Assembly (NCBI GenBank): GCA_016784425.1
Contig: JADHUQ010000003.1
Span: 1-37,372 of the forward strand
DNA from: Candidatus Delongbacteria bacterium
GTDB lineage: Bacteria > CAIWAD01 > BS150m-G50
Length of the DNA stretch: 37,372 nt
Direction: 5' to 3'
The notes beneath the pieces were generated by a model that was not told the DNA's origin, made no database searches, and worked only from the letters and a program-made list of their open reading frames with translations. A program made the translations under genes and the position numbers. Below, in pieces: positions 1 through 9,216 of the stretch; the stretch's first letter is position 1, and the number at the start of each line of letters is the position of its first letter.

Positions 1-961
1 GAAAGGTAGTGGGATGCGGGAATATTCGGCCATACCAGTGAAGTGACTGCAGGTCCAGCAAACCGATACCCAGGGTTCGTTCAGCGGGACCAGGATTCTG
101 CTTTAGAAAAGATTCCAGCCAGTAAAGACCCCAGCGCAGCTGCAGGTGATGAAAACAGTTCAGTTCCCATCCGAGATGTACCTCCTGCGACATATCAGCC
201 TGCTCTTCATCGGTGACATTGCGAAAATCGAGCGCCATCCGCATCCGATAAAAGCCTGGAAAGGGTAGCTTCCATTGATATTGCACCCCGGCGTTGAGAC
301 TGTTGTCGGCCAGTCGGTCACCCTGTAGACGGATTTCGCTGGCCCCCCCCGGCAGGTCAACAGCGGTTAATCCAACCTGCATTCTCCAGGCAGGACGGAG
401 AATTATTCCATAGATCAGACCGGTATCCCGCTCACCACTTTCAGGATTCCAGATAATCGGCAGCGAAACACCGAGGGTGACCTTGTCATCCATACGGTAG
501 GCAGCAGCCAGATAACTGACCGTCTCCTGCGAGCCGAGGTCGCTGTTCCAGGGATCGTCACCTCCGTTAACGGTTCGACCGATGAGTTGCTCAGCAGGTA
601 TCAGGGTCAAGGCTAATCGCTTGAAACGCAGATGTAACGAGGAGATGTAAAGTGACCAGGGAAAAGCCCGGCGCCAGCTGTCTCTGGAGTCACTGCTGTT
701 TTCAAGCTTCACCAGCAGCGGTACCGGATTGAGCATCAGGGTGAAAGCGGGCGCATGTGAACCACTGGTAGGATAACCGGCGGCGGGATTGTAACAGGCT
801 GCAGCAACCCAGTCACTGCCCGCGGCGAAACAGCCCCCCATACCCATAACTCTGGCACTGTGGCTGCTGACCAGCGTATACTGGTCGGCCCCGGTCGCAA
901 CCATGGTCACAGCCAGTAGAAAACCGGCGACCAGACTGCCATAGGAATCAGATAAGCGCAT
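1..961 (-). CDS. Outer-membrane beta-barrel protein, PorV/UPF0164-like (3' end outside window)
   Basis: Frame read by hand from ATG at 961 is open to the window edge: MRLSDSYGSLVAGFLLAVTMVATGADQYTLVSSHSARVMGMGGCFAAGSDWVAAACYNPAAGYPTSG..., i.e. a signal peptide plus an 'ARxMGMGG...NPAA' N-terminus typical of PorV/FadL-like barrels. Overlaps the lnt 3' end by 14 nt. Not in the ORF track because it runs off the edge. Confidence 0.65.
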   Translation of the reverse strand, partial: MRLSDSYGSLVAGFLLAVTMVATGADQYTLVSSHSARVMGMGGCFAAGSDWVAAACYNPAAGYPTSGSHAPAFTLMLNPVPLLVKLENSSDSRDSWRRAFPWSLYISSLHLRFKRLALTLIPAEQLIGRTVNGGDDPWNSDLGSQETVSYLAAAYRMDDKVTLGVSLPIIWNPESGERDTGLIYGIILRPAWRMQVGLTAVDLPGGASEIRLQGDRLADNSLNAGVQYQWKLPFPGFYRMRMALDFRNVTDEEQADMSQEVHLGWELNCFHHLQLRWGLYWLESFLKQNPGPAERTLGIGLLDLQSLHWYGRIFPHPTTF

Positions 962-2453
962 TCTTCTTCTTTTTGCTGACTTTACTGCGCCACGAGACGG
1001 AACCGTAGAACATCAACAGGTATAAGGCGACACAGAGCAATGTCAACCGCATCAGCGGCCGCCCCCAGGATAGGTAGATCGACTCCCCACCCAGGAGGGG
1101 GACATTACAAATCAGAATATCCTGTTGTTCCACCGGCAGTATGGCGATGGTGTTGCCCCACCCGTCCAGCACCGCGGAGATTCCGTTGTTGGCGGCACGT
1201 ACCAGCGGTCTGCCGGTCTCAATAGCCCGAATCTGGCTCTGGGCGAAATGCTGGGCGGGTTCCAGGGTGTTGCGGTACCAGCCATCGTTGGTGATATTGA
1301 TCAACAGGTTGGCACCCAACCTGACCCTCTCATTAAAAAGCTGCTGGAATATGCTCTCAAAACAGATAGTGGGCGCGACTGCCAAAGTACTGTCCATCAG
1401 CTGGAGAACAGGTTCCCGGCAACCGGGGGCGAATTCCGCCTGTCCCAGATTGATCGATCCCAGCGAGGGCAGCCAGCGCTGAAAAGGAAACCGTTCGCCG
1501 AATGGCACCAGCTGTACTTTGTCATAACGGAGACTATGCGTGGTGGCATCAAAAAAGAAAACACTGTTGAAAATCTGCTTCTGTTCTTTGAGAAACTGAG
1601 ACGCGAGGGCACCGATGGCAATCGTAACCTGGTTCTCGGAAGCGGCCTGTCGCAATGCCAGCCGCCAGCGAGCACTGCGGTTGAGATAAAGCGGCGCTGC
1701 GGTTTCCGGGAATACTATCAGCTCTGCACCCCGCATCTGTGCCTGGTCAAAAAGTGCCATATTCAATGCCATCACGCTGTCGCAGGGGGCGCTCCATTTG
1801 ACATGCGGATCGAGATTGGGTTGGATGACGGCTACCAGTAGTGAATCTCCGGTTGGGTACAACACCTGTTCGTTCAGCTTTTCTCCCATAAAGGGCAACA
1901 GTAACAGGACCAATCCGGTAGCGATCGCCAGAAGACGCCACTTGTTGCGGCGAATAGCCATATAGATGAGAAAATTCATTGCCCCGACCCAGATGGTAGC
2001 GCCGAAGACACCGACCGTGGCAAAAATACCGGGCGTGGGGAAGGACAACTGGGTTACACCCAGCGCTACCCAGGGGAAACCGAGATCCCAGAAAGAGGTG
2101 ATATACTCAACCAAGGCCAGCATCAGGGGGATCTGCAGAAAGGCGGGACGCCCGACATGGCTGTACTGATAAGCTACGCTTTGAAAGATGAGTCCCCACC
2201 AGATGGAGAGATAGACAATGGCCAAAAGAGCTGTGGCAGTGGCTGCCCACAGCGAGAGGGCGCTGTTGGCAGCTATCCAGTGAAGTGTAAAGCCGTGGTA
2301 AACCAGACCACTTACAAATCCATATATGAATTTGCGTTTCCCCTGCTCTATCGCTACAAACCAGGGGATAAACATCACCCAGGCCAGCACAAAGAGGGGA
2401 AGCGGGGGAAAGGAGAGCGCACCCAACAGACCGCTGAAAACCATGCTGATCAT
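948..2453 (-). CDS. lnt: Apolipoprotein N-acyltransferase
   Basis: 501 aa; N-terminal TM helices (FSGLLGALSFPPLPLFVLAWVMFIPW) and C-terminal nitrilase-like domain (LIVFPETAAP, CFESIF, NITNDGWY). Confidence 0.93.
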   Translation of the reverse strand: MISMVFSGLLGALSFPPLPLFVLAWVMFIPWFVAIEQGKRKFIYGFVSGLVYHGFTLHWIAANSALSLWAATATALLAIVYLSIWWGLIFQSVAYQYSHVGRPAFLQIPLMLALVEYITSFWDLGFPWVALGVTQLSFPTPGIFATVGVFGATIWVGAMNFLIYMAIRRNKWRLLAIATGLVLLLLPFMGEKLNEQVLYPTGDSLLVAVIQPNLDPHVKWSAPCDSVMALNMALFDQAQMRGAELIVFPETAAPLYLNRSARWRLALRQAASENQVTIAIGALASQFLKEQKQIFNSVFFFDATTHSLRYDKVQLVPFGERFPFQRWLPSLGSINLGQAEFAPGCREPVLQLMDSTLAVAPTICFESIFQQLFNERVRLGANLLINITNDGWYRNTLEPAQHFAQSQIRAIETGRPLVRAANNGISAVLDGWGNTIAILPVEQQDILICNVPLLGGESIYLSWGRPLMRLTLLCVALYLLMFYGSVSWRSKVSKKKKNALI

Positions 2454-2857
2454 AACTGTTCGTCCAAATATTCCTGCAGAATCAAGGCTGCAGCGTAACC
2501 ATCAACAATTCCTTTGTCCTTACGCACGTTGCGACCATGCAGGTGAAGCAGTTCGCGGGCGCGTACTGATGAAAAATCTTCACTCACCCGATGAATCGGC
2601 AACCCCCATTCCGACATCAGGGCGATGAACTGCTCGATCTCCGGAACCAGCGTTCCAGGGGTACCGTTGCCCCGCATGGGGATGCCGATAATGATCGTCC
2701 CGATCTCATACTCCCGGCAGAGATCCTGGATGGAACTCAGCAACATCGAAATATCCCGTACCGCAATTGTCGTCAGGGGACGGGAAATCAGGCCGGTGGG
2801 ATCGGAAACCGCCACCCCGGTGCGGGCGCGTCCGTAGTCAATTGCCAGAAAGCGCAT
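2450..2857 (-). CDS. ruvX: Putative pre-16S rRNA nuclease / Holliday junction resolvase RuvX (YqgF)
   Basis: MRFLAIDYGRARTGVAVSDPTGLISRPL...IIIGIPMRGNG...DEDFSSVRAR-like YqgF fold motifs. ORF extends to 2926 but internal ATG at 2857 is the likely start; ATGA overlap with lnt. Confidence 0.88.
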   Translation of the reverse strand: MRFLAIDYGRARTGVAVSDPTGLISRPLTTIAVRDISMLLSSIQDLCREYEIGTIIIGIPMRGNGTPGTLVPEIEQFIALMSEWGLPIHRVSEDFSSVRARELLHLHGRNVRKDKGIVDGYAAALILQEYLDEQL

Positions 2858-3056
2858 GCAAGAAGATAAGCGCTGTGCTGATTTTGTAAAGGAGAAGTGA
2901 TGAAAGTGGTCAGCAGCCAACTTCAAACAGGTTGAGAGTCAGCGGGACAGAGGACCGACCGGCCCGGCTGTGGGGAAACCGGTGGTCAGGAGAAGTCGCG
3001 TTTACAACCGTTTTCAGGTTTTCAAAGAATGGACAGCGGGGTTTGAGCGGAAGGTG

Positions 3057-3560
3057 CTAGAAATCGAGGGAACGGATCATCTTCAGGAACTGTTCCCGCC
3101 AGAGAGTCGTATCTGGACCGTTCAGGGGATGCTCCAGCCGGAAAGCGAAGAAACGCTCCTGACGTTCGAGAACTGCAACGCAGAGCTCATGCCTGATACC
3201 CTCCACCTGGAACTGCATAACCCGTAACGGCAGGGTGCCAACTGTTGTTGCCAGTATGCTGTCCAGCACATCCTCACTCTCTACCTGTGGGGGGAAAGCG
3301 AGCTGTTGCTCGAAAAATTCTGTCAGATCCAACTGCTGGTTGTCGATACGGATTGCGAAATGAGCAGCAATCTTGGTGGCGTGCCCGGAAAAGATGATCG
3401 ATCCAAAACCGGTTTCATCCAGCAGTTCACGATAGTTCCAGGAAACAGGAAGTTGCAGGGTGAAATCATAGGTGTCATTGTGATACACACGGGGGTTCTC
3501 TCCACCACCGCAGGAGGTAAGAAGAATCAGCAGGCCGAAAAAGCAGAGTGTGCGTAGCAT
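3057..3560 (-). CDS. Putative lipoprotein of unknown function
   Basis: 167 aa beginning MLRTLCFFGLLILLTSCGGG: signal peptide with lipobox LTSC. Start region lacks a clear SD (see findings). Confidence 0.7.
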   Translation of the reverse strand: MLRTLCFFGLLILLTSCGGGENPRVYHNDTYDFTLQLPVSWNYRELLDETGFGSIIFSGHATKIAAHFAIRIDNQQLDLTEFFEQQLAFPPQVESEDVLDSILATTVGTLPLRVMQFQVEGIRHELCVAVLERQERFFAFRLEHPLNGPDTTLWREQFLKMIRSLDF

Positions 3561-3636
3561 AAAAAAACAGGTCGGTGGTTAAAGATGACTTGAGGCAAAA
3601 CCGATAGGTAAATTGTCGGTCCATTACCTCCTGTCC

Positions 3637-3684
3637 GGGGAAACAGTTACTGCCGCTCAAGTGGTGCTGTTTCCCCCTTTTTTT
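3637..3684 (+). terminator. Perfect 10-bp inverted repeat plus T7 (intrinsic-terminator-like in + direction; 5' leader hairpin in - direction)
   Basis: GGGGAAACAG (3637-3646) ... CTGTTTCCCC (3667-3676) followed by CTTTTTTT. Confidence 0.55.
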
Positions 3685-3834
3685 GTGATGTGGAAACAAA
3701 ATAACCAGTAATTCACGATCGGCTTGGCATTACCATTCAGCAAAAATGGAGTGCTGGAACTGACGAGTAATGGGAAATACTATGCGCCTGGCGGATGCCG
3801 GTCAGGTACCCGGCACCCGCAGGGTAATATCTTG

Positions 3835-4554
3835 TTAGAAAGGGGTTGTAAAGAACTTGCGTATACCGATGTTGAAACAGACTGCGTGCATCATGGGGCC
3901 GTCACCGGTTTTAAGATTCTGGGAATTACGTGAATCGGGAATTTTTCCCAGATAAAGGTCACCGCGTGCATAGAAATCGAGCGTCGTACCGAGGTTGTAC
4001 ATCATCCCATAACCGAGATTGAATACAAACCCGGACTGCACTTTACGATAGTCTTCAATCCAATCATCCTCAACGTCGTACATGGAAACCCGGTAAGTAC
4101 CTGTTACCACACCGGCACCCAGGTCAACAAAGGAACTGAGTTGGCTGGTGGGATTAAATTCATAACGCATACCGACAGTGAAAGTATGAAAATTGAAACG
4201 CCTTTCGGTGCGATCAACCCTCTCTTTCAGCAGGAAATCAGAGACATAATAATTGAGTTCATCATCCAGATCAGATCCCTCGGTTACCGGTGCGACGAAG
4301 TACTGCAATTTCATGATCAGATCACGTCGACTAAAACGATGACCCAGAACCACATTGCCCATTCCGCCAGTGCCAAAGTCACCCTGAAGTTTGAAAACAT
4401 CGCGGTACAGGTTCACCTTGTTGGGTGAAGTGAAGGTTTCCTGATCCAACATATAGTGACCACCTACACCCAGTTCAAAATAGTCACGTGGAATACCAAA
4501 CGCTGTGGTTATAAAAGCCAGTGTAAAAACCAGTCCCAGCTTCAACTGCTTCAT
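3835..4554 (-). CDS. Outer-membrane beta-barrel protein
   Basis: 239 aa; signal peptide MKQLKLGLVFTLAFITTAFG, alternating amphipathic strands, C-terminal Phe (RKFFTTPF); SD AGGAGG just upstream. Confidence 0.7.
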   Translation of the reverse strand: MKQLKLGLVFTLAFITTAFGIPRDYFELGVGGHYMLDQETFTSPNKVNLYRDVFKLQGDFGTGGMGNVVLGHRFSRRDLIMKLQYFVAPVTEGSDLDDELNYYVSDFLLKERVDRTERRFNFHTFTVGMRYEFNPTSQLSSFVDLGAGVVTGTYRVSMYDVEDDWIEDYRKVQSGFVFNLGYGMMYNLGTTLDFYARGDLYLGKIPDSRNSQNLKTGDGPMMHAVCFNIGIRKFFTTPF

Positions 4555-4860
4555 TCATTCCTCCTGTTCGAGGTTGATGGATAATGTGTTTTTAGATAAT
4601 CCGGTTGTCTTGTTTTCATGTCCAGACCGGTGACAGCTATAGCCAGGGTGGTTTACCACACTCTGGGTCCGAAAGCTTCCTCAAATAATTCTTCCAATCA
4701 GAAACGGAACTATGATGATCGAGAAGTTTACATTTCGTAAAACGCAACCGCTGAACGGTTCCTTTTCTTTCCAGGAACTTAACAAAAAACTGATAAAAGT
4801 CTATCAAGTCCAGTGATTTGCAACATCCGCGCCAGTTTCTACTAAATATGATGGTAACCT

Positions 4861-7074
4861 TCAGACGACCGTTTCATCACGCCGCTCTACCCGGACAATG
4901 CCCTTAATCCCCTTCAAATGGCGGATGACACGCTCCAGGTGATCCCGATCATGCACCTCCAGCACAAATTTCCCGATCGCCAGATTGTCCTGTTTGCGCA
5001 TATTGAACTGCCGGATGTTGATCTCCATCCGCGCCAGCACATCGGAAAGGTCGTGCAACATGTTGCGTCGATCTTCACCGACGACGATAATCCGTGCCAG
5101 GAAATAATTGCTGTCTGCCACATCCCACATTACCTCGACCAGTTTGTCCGGATTGGCATGGGTCATCTGCTGGGCGTTGCGGCAATTGGAACGGTGAATT
5201 GTAATCCCCTTGCCGGTAGTAATAAAACCGTTGATCGCATCCCCAGGCAGCGGCTGACAACAGCGTGCAAAATTTACCATGATGTTGTGCAGCCCCTGCA
5301 CCCGGATTGCGGTTGATTTCTGTTTATCGGTCCGGCTCAGCCGCGAGCGCAACCGTCCCATTATAGTAGTGCTGCTTTCTGGTGTTTTCAGCAATCGCAG
5401 GAATTCACGAAGTTGCAGTTCTCCCCGCCCCAGGGCGGCATGGAGCAGATCGTCCTTATGAAAACCGGCCTGTTTGGCCAGGTCGTGCAGCTCAACCGGG
5501 TTCAAATGCAGTTTACGTCGAGTCAACTCGCGCTGTAACATCTCTCGCCCCAGTTCAACAGCCGACTGGTGATGCTCATCCTTGAACCAGCGACGCAGAC
5601 GGGAACGGGCACGGGAAGTATGAACGAATTTAAGCCAGTCAAGACTGGGCTGATGCGACTGGGAGGTGATGATCTCCACGGTCTGACCTGACTTCAGCTC
5701 CTTATCCAGCGCAATGATACGGCCGTCGGTCTTGGCGCCGATGCAATGCAGCCCGACCTCGGAGTGAATGCGAAAGGCAAAATCGACCGGTGTGGAACCG
5801 GCCGGTAGTTGAATCAGCTTCCCCCCGGGGGTGAAAACAAAAATATCATCGTGGAACAGATTACTCTTCAGGCTCTCCATGAAGCCGGCATCAGCCGGGG
5901 TAGCGTTCTGCTCCTCCAGCATCTCCTTGAACCAGCGGAAAAAACTGTCCAACTCTGAGTCGGGACTTCCCTCCTTGTAGTTCCAGTGGGCAGCGATGCC
6001 ATGCTCCGCCACCCGGTCCATCTCCTGGGTGCGGATCTGCACTTCGAAGAGGTGACCACCCGGTGCTACCGCCTTGGTGTGTAGCGACTGGTAGTTGTTT
6101 GATTTCGGTGTGGCGATATAATCGAAGAACTGGTCAGGAACAGGTGTGTAGATTGCGTGAATGGTCCCGAGCACATAGTAACACTCGTCATTATTCTCCA
6201 CAATAATCCGGATGGCGAAGAGGTCGTAGATTTCGTCAAACTGCTTTTGTTGTTTCCACATCTTATTGTGGATAGAGTAGAAGTGCTTGGCGCGCCCCTT
6301 GATACGGGCAGCGACACCATCCATCTCCAGTTTACTTTTGATCGGTTCGATGATCTCCTGAATCACCGATTCCCTCTCTTCGTGACTCAGATCAACCTGT
6401 TGTTCGACCGCGGCATACTCCTGGGGCTGCAGGACCTGGAAACAGAGATCCTCCAGTTCTCGCTTGATGCGGGCCATACCAAAACGATGTGCAAGCGGCG
6501 CATAAACCTCTAGTGTCTCCTCGGCAATGCGCTGCTGTTTCCCCTGTGGGATATAAGAGATGGTCCGCATGTTGTGCAGGCGATCTACGAACTTGATGAA
6601 AATCACCCGCAGATCGGAGGACATGGAGAGCAGCATTTTGCGGAAGTTAAGCGCTTGCTCGTTCTCAGTGCTGGTGAACTTGAGATCACTGATCTTGGTT
6701 ACCCCATCCACCAGTGCAGCGATCTCAGGACCAAACTCCCGCTCTACCTTGCTGATGGAGATGTCGGGATTATCCTCTACGACATCATGCAGCAGACCGG
6801 CGACCAGCGTATTCTGATCCATGCGCATCTGCGCCAGTATCAGGGCAACCTGCAGGGGATGCATTAGGTAGGGTTCCCCGGAACGACGAAATTGACCGAG
6901 GTGAGCGCGATAGGCGAAAACGAAACCGCGCCAGATCAGTTCCTCATCTACCTGTTCGCATTGTTCCAGGAGTGTATCACAGATTTGCTGGAGCAGCTGG
7001 AGCATGGTGTCGCGATGCTCGTCGTCACCGATATCATTCTGGAAGAGTTCCTGCGTCAGACTGCACAGTGGCAT
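4861..7074 (-). CDS. relA: Bifunctional (p)ppGpp synthetase/hydrolase, RelA/SpoT homolog
   Basis: 737 aa; HD hydrolase motif (LLHDVVEDNPDIS), synthetase domain (YSIHNKMWKQQKQFDEIYDLFAIRI, EVQIRTQEMDRVAEHGIAAHW), TGS domain (FVFTPGGKLIQLPAGSTPVDFAFRIHSEVG) and C-terminal ACT domain. Confidence 0.95.
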   Translation of the reverse strand: MPLCSLTQELFQNDIGDDEHRDTMLQLLQQICDTLLEQCEQVDEELIWRGFVFAYRAHLGQFRRSGEPYLMHPLQVALILAQMRMDQNTLVAGLLHDVVEDNPDISISKVEREFGPEIAALVDGVTKISDLKFTSTENEQALNFRKMLLSMSSDLRVIFIKFVDRLHNMRTISYIPQGKQQRIAEETLEVYAPLAHRFGMARIKRELEDLCFQVLQPQEYAAVEQQVDLSHEERESVIQEIIEPIKSKLEMDGVAARIKGRAKHFYSIHNKMWKQQKQFDEIYDLFAIRIIVENNDECYYVLGTIHAIYTPVPDQFFDYIATPKSNNYQSLHTKAVAPGGHLFEVQIRTQEMDRVAEHGIAAHWNYKEGSPDSELDSFFRWFKEMLEEQNATPADAGFMESLKSNLFHDDIFVFTPGGKLIQLPAGSTPVDFAFRIHSEVGLHCIGAKTDGRIIALDKELKSGQTVEIITSQSHQPSLDWLKFVHTSRARSRLRRWFKDEHHQSAVELGREMLQRELTRRKLHLNPVELHDLAKQAGFHKDDLLHAALGRGELQLREFLRLLKTPESSTTIMGRLRSRLSRTDKQKSTAIRVQGLHNIMVNFARCCQPLPGDAINGFITTGKGITIHRSNCRNAQQMTHANPDKLVEVMWDVADSNYFLARIIVVGEDRRNMLHDLSDVLARMEINIRQFNMRKQDNLAIGKFVLEVHDRDHLERVIRHLKGIKGIVRVERRDETVV

Positions 7075-7082
7075 GATATGTC

Positions 7083-8486
7083 CTAGAAACCGATCTCCTC
7101 AGCAGCTCGCTCCTGACCGGGTGCCGGTGGAGGTGCATTATCCTCAGCGATGAATTCCTCGAAACGCTGAATATGTTTGTGGAAGGTAAGCTTAACCGGG
7201 CCGATCGGACCGGTGCGGTTCTTGCCGACATCGATGAGTGCCTGATTCTCCAAAGACTTACCGGAATCGTCAGTTTTGCGATAGACCTCGTCGCGATGGA
7301 CAAACATGACGATGTCGGCGTCCTGCTCGATAGCGCCGGAATCACGCAGATCTGACAGTATCGGCCGTTTAGACTCTTTGCGACGCTCGCTCTCGCGGGA
7401 AAGCTGGGAAAGAGCGACCACTGGAATTTCAAAATCCTTAGCCATCGCTTTCAGGGCACGGGTTGCGGCAGCCACCCGTAGCGCCTGATTATCAGCGTCA
7501 GGCAGATGCATCAACTGCAGGTAATCGATAAACAGCATATCGACCTTGTCACCAGTCATCGACAACCGCTGCAATTTTGCCCGCAGGTCGGTCAGGGATA
7601 CTTTACTGGTGTCGTCGATAAAAACCTGGTAGGAGGCCAGATTGGCTGCGGCCCGCGCCAGTTTGCGGGTCTGGGTATCACGCAGGATAGAACCACTCTT
7701 GAGGGGGGTGAGGGAAACGCCTGATTCGATCATGATCAGACGCATACCCAGTTCCTTCCAGGTCATTTCGAGGGAGATGAAGGCGATCTTGTAATTGTGG
7801 GCAGCCGCATTACGGGCTAAATTGAGGGCAAATGCGGTTTTGCCCATACCGGGCCGCCCGGCCAGCACCACCAGGCTGCCGGGACTGAATCCTCCCAGCA
7901 TCCGATCAAGGTCAGGAAAACCGGTGGTGATCCCCTGCAGACCGCCCCCCTTCTGCTGGATCGACTCGATCTCCTTCATAACATCTTTCATCCCCTCGGC
8001 TGTGGGAATAAAATCTCTCTGCAACGATTGGCCGGTGGAGAGCCGGTAAAGCTGGTCCTCAACATCCCGCAGCAGCTCATCAAAGACTGCCGCCGGGGAG
8101 TTGCCTTCACGCTGCAACCGGTTCCCGATCCGGATCAACTCCCGCAACAGGGCATGCTGGTGGACTATTTCAAGGTGGTACTGGACATTAGCGGTGGAGG
8201 TGGTTACAGCCAGACAATCGGAGAGATAGCTGCCGCCGCCGGCTTGCTCCAGGCTCTCCATCTTCTCCAGTTCTGCGTGGAGCGTCACAATGTCGATGGG
8301 GCGGCCCTCCTCAAAGAGCCGCTGCATCGCTTTGAACATGACTTTATGTTCCAACTGGTAGAAATGCTCAGCCTGCAGATTTTCCAGCACCAGTGCGCAG
8401 GCATCCTGATCTATCAGCATACTGCCGATTACCTGTTGTTCCGCCTCATTGGAATGGGGCGGTTGCAGCCGGTCGGTGTCACTCAT
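7083..8486 (-). CDS. dnaB: Replicative DNA helicase DnaB
   Basis: 467 aa; N-terminal PPHSNEAEQQVIGSMLID, Walker A LAGRPGMGKTAFALN, VDMLFIDYLQLM, LSQLSRESERR, SDLRDSGAIEQDADIVMFVHRDE. Confidence 0.96.
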   Translation of the reverse strand: MSDTDRLQPPHSNEAEQQVIGSMLIDQDACALVLENLQAEHFYQLEHKVMFKAMQRLFEEGRPIDIVTLHAELEKMESLEQAGGGSYLSDCLAVTTSTANVQYHLEIVHQHALLRELIRIGNRLQREGNSPAAVFDELLRDVEDQLYRLSTGQSLQRDFIPTAEGMKDVMKEIESIQQKGGGLQGITTGFPDLDRMLGGFSPGSLVVLAGRPGMGKTAFALNLARNAAAHNYKIAFISLEMTWKELGMRLIMIESGVSLTPLKSGSILRDTQTRKLARAAANLASYQVFIDDTSKVSLTDLRAKLQRLSMTGDKVDMLFIDYLQLMHLPDADNQALRVAAATRALKAMAKDFEIPVVALSQLSRESERRKESKRPILSDLRDSGAIEQDADIVMFVHRDEVYRKTDDSGKSLENQALIDVGKNRTGPIGPVKLTFHKHIQRFEEFIAEDNAPPPAPGQERAAEEIGF

Positions 8487-9216
8487 CTATATTTTCTCCC
8501 CGGTAGATGGCGCGAACACGTTTCATATCTTCCCAGGCCGGTTTTTTCCAGTGCGGATTACGCAGCAGCGCTGCAGGGTGATAAGTAACCATCAGCGGTA
8601 TGCCATGATAGTCGTGCAACTGTTCCCGCATCTGTCCCAGTGAATGCGTCCCCTTGAGCAATGTGTTACCGGCGATACGGCCCAACGCCAGGATGAGGGT
8701 CGGCCGGATAATCTCAAGTTGTTGTATGAGAAAGGGCTCACATTGCTCTACTTCCTGGCTGTTGGGATCGCGGTTCAGGGGGGGGCGGCATTTCAGAACA
8801 TTGGCAATATAGACCTCTTCGCGGACCAGACCGATGGCAGCCAGTATCTTGGTCAGCAACTGCCCCGCCCTGCCGACAAAGGGGACACCCTGTGCATCCT
8901 CGTCTGCTCCCGGCGCTTCACCAACCAGCACCAGACGGGCTGTAGCACTACCTGTCCCGAATACAACCTGCTGGCGTGTCGCCGCCAGAGGACATTTTTT
9001 ACAGACCAGCAGCGACTGTTCCAGACCGTACAGATCCTCAGCCGGCGTTTTGACACTAGCTGTCTCCGGTGCAGAGGTCTGTGCCATGCTTCCCTCGTTG
9101 AGATAAATGTGCTTACCGAACATAGACTGTTGACGCCAGAATTCACACACCTGTTCGCGATCCATGGGGTCACCGTTCCTTGGAAGAGTTTGCTCCCGGT
9201 GATACTCTACGGTCAA
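8479..9216 (-). CDS. Family 4 (Fe-S) uracil-DNA glycosylase
   Basis: 245 aa; CKKCPLAATRQQVVFGTGSATARLVLVGEAPGADEDAQGVPFVGRAGQLL, VLKCRPPLNRDPNSQEVEQC, and VTYHPAALLRNP; four Cys of the family-4 Fe-S cluster. Confidence 0.92.
   Translation of the reverse strand: MTVEYHREQTLPRNGDPMDREQVCEFWRQQSMFGKHIYLNEGSMAQTSAPETASVKTPAEDLYGLEQSLLVCKKCPLAATRQQVVFGTGSATARLVLVGEAPGADEDAQGVPFVGRAGQLLTKILAAIGLVREEVYIANVLKCRPPLNRDPNSQEVEQCEPFLIQQLEIIRPTLILALGRIAGNTLLKGTHSLGQMREQLHDYHGIPLMVTYHPAALLRNPHWKKPAWEDMKRVRAIYRGENIDE

Noticed and set aside
851-870. Second sigma54-like match TGGCAC-TGTGGC-TGCT on the plus strand
   Set aside because: Weak -12 element, lies antisense inside the PorV-like CDS with no downstream plus-strand gene; treated as chance.
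1125-1841. 238-aa plus-strand ORF antisense to lnt
   Set aside because: Overlaps conserved lnt coding sequence; composition looks like an antisense shadow.
4785-4810. AT-rich minus-strand hairpin TGATA...TATCA followed by G and six Ts after relA
   Set aside because: Stem only 5 bp and AT-only; possible terminator but too weak to call.
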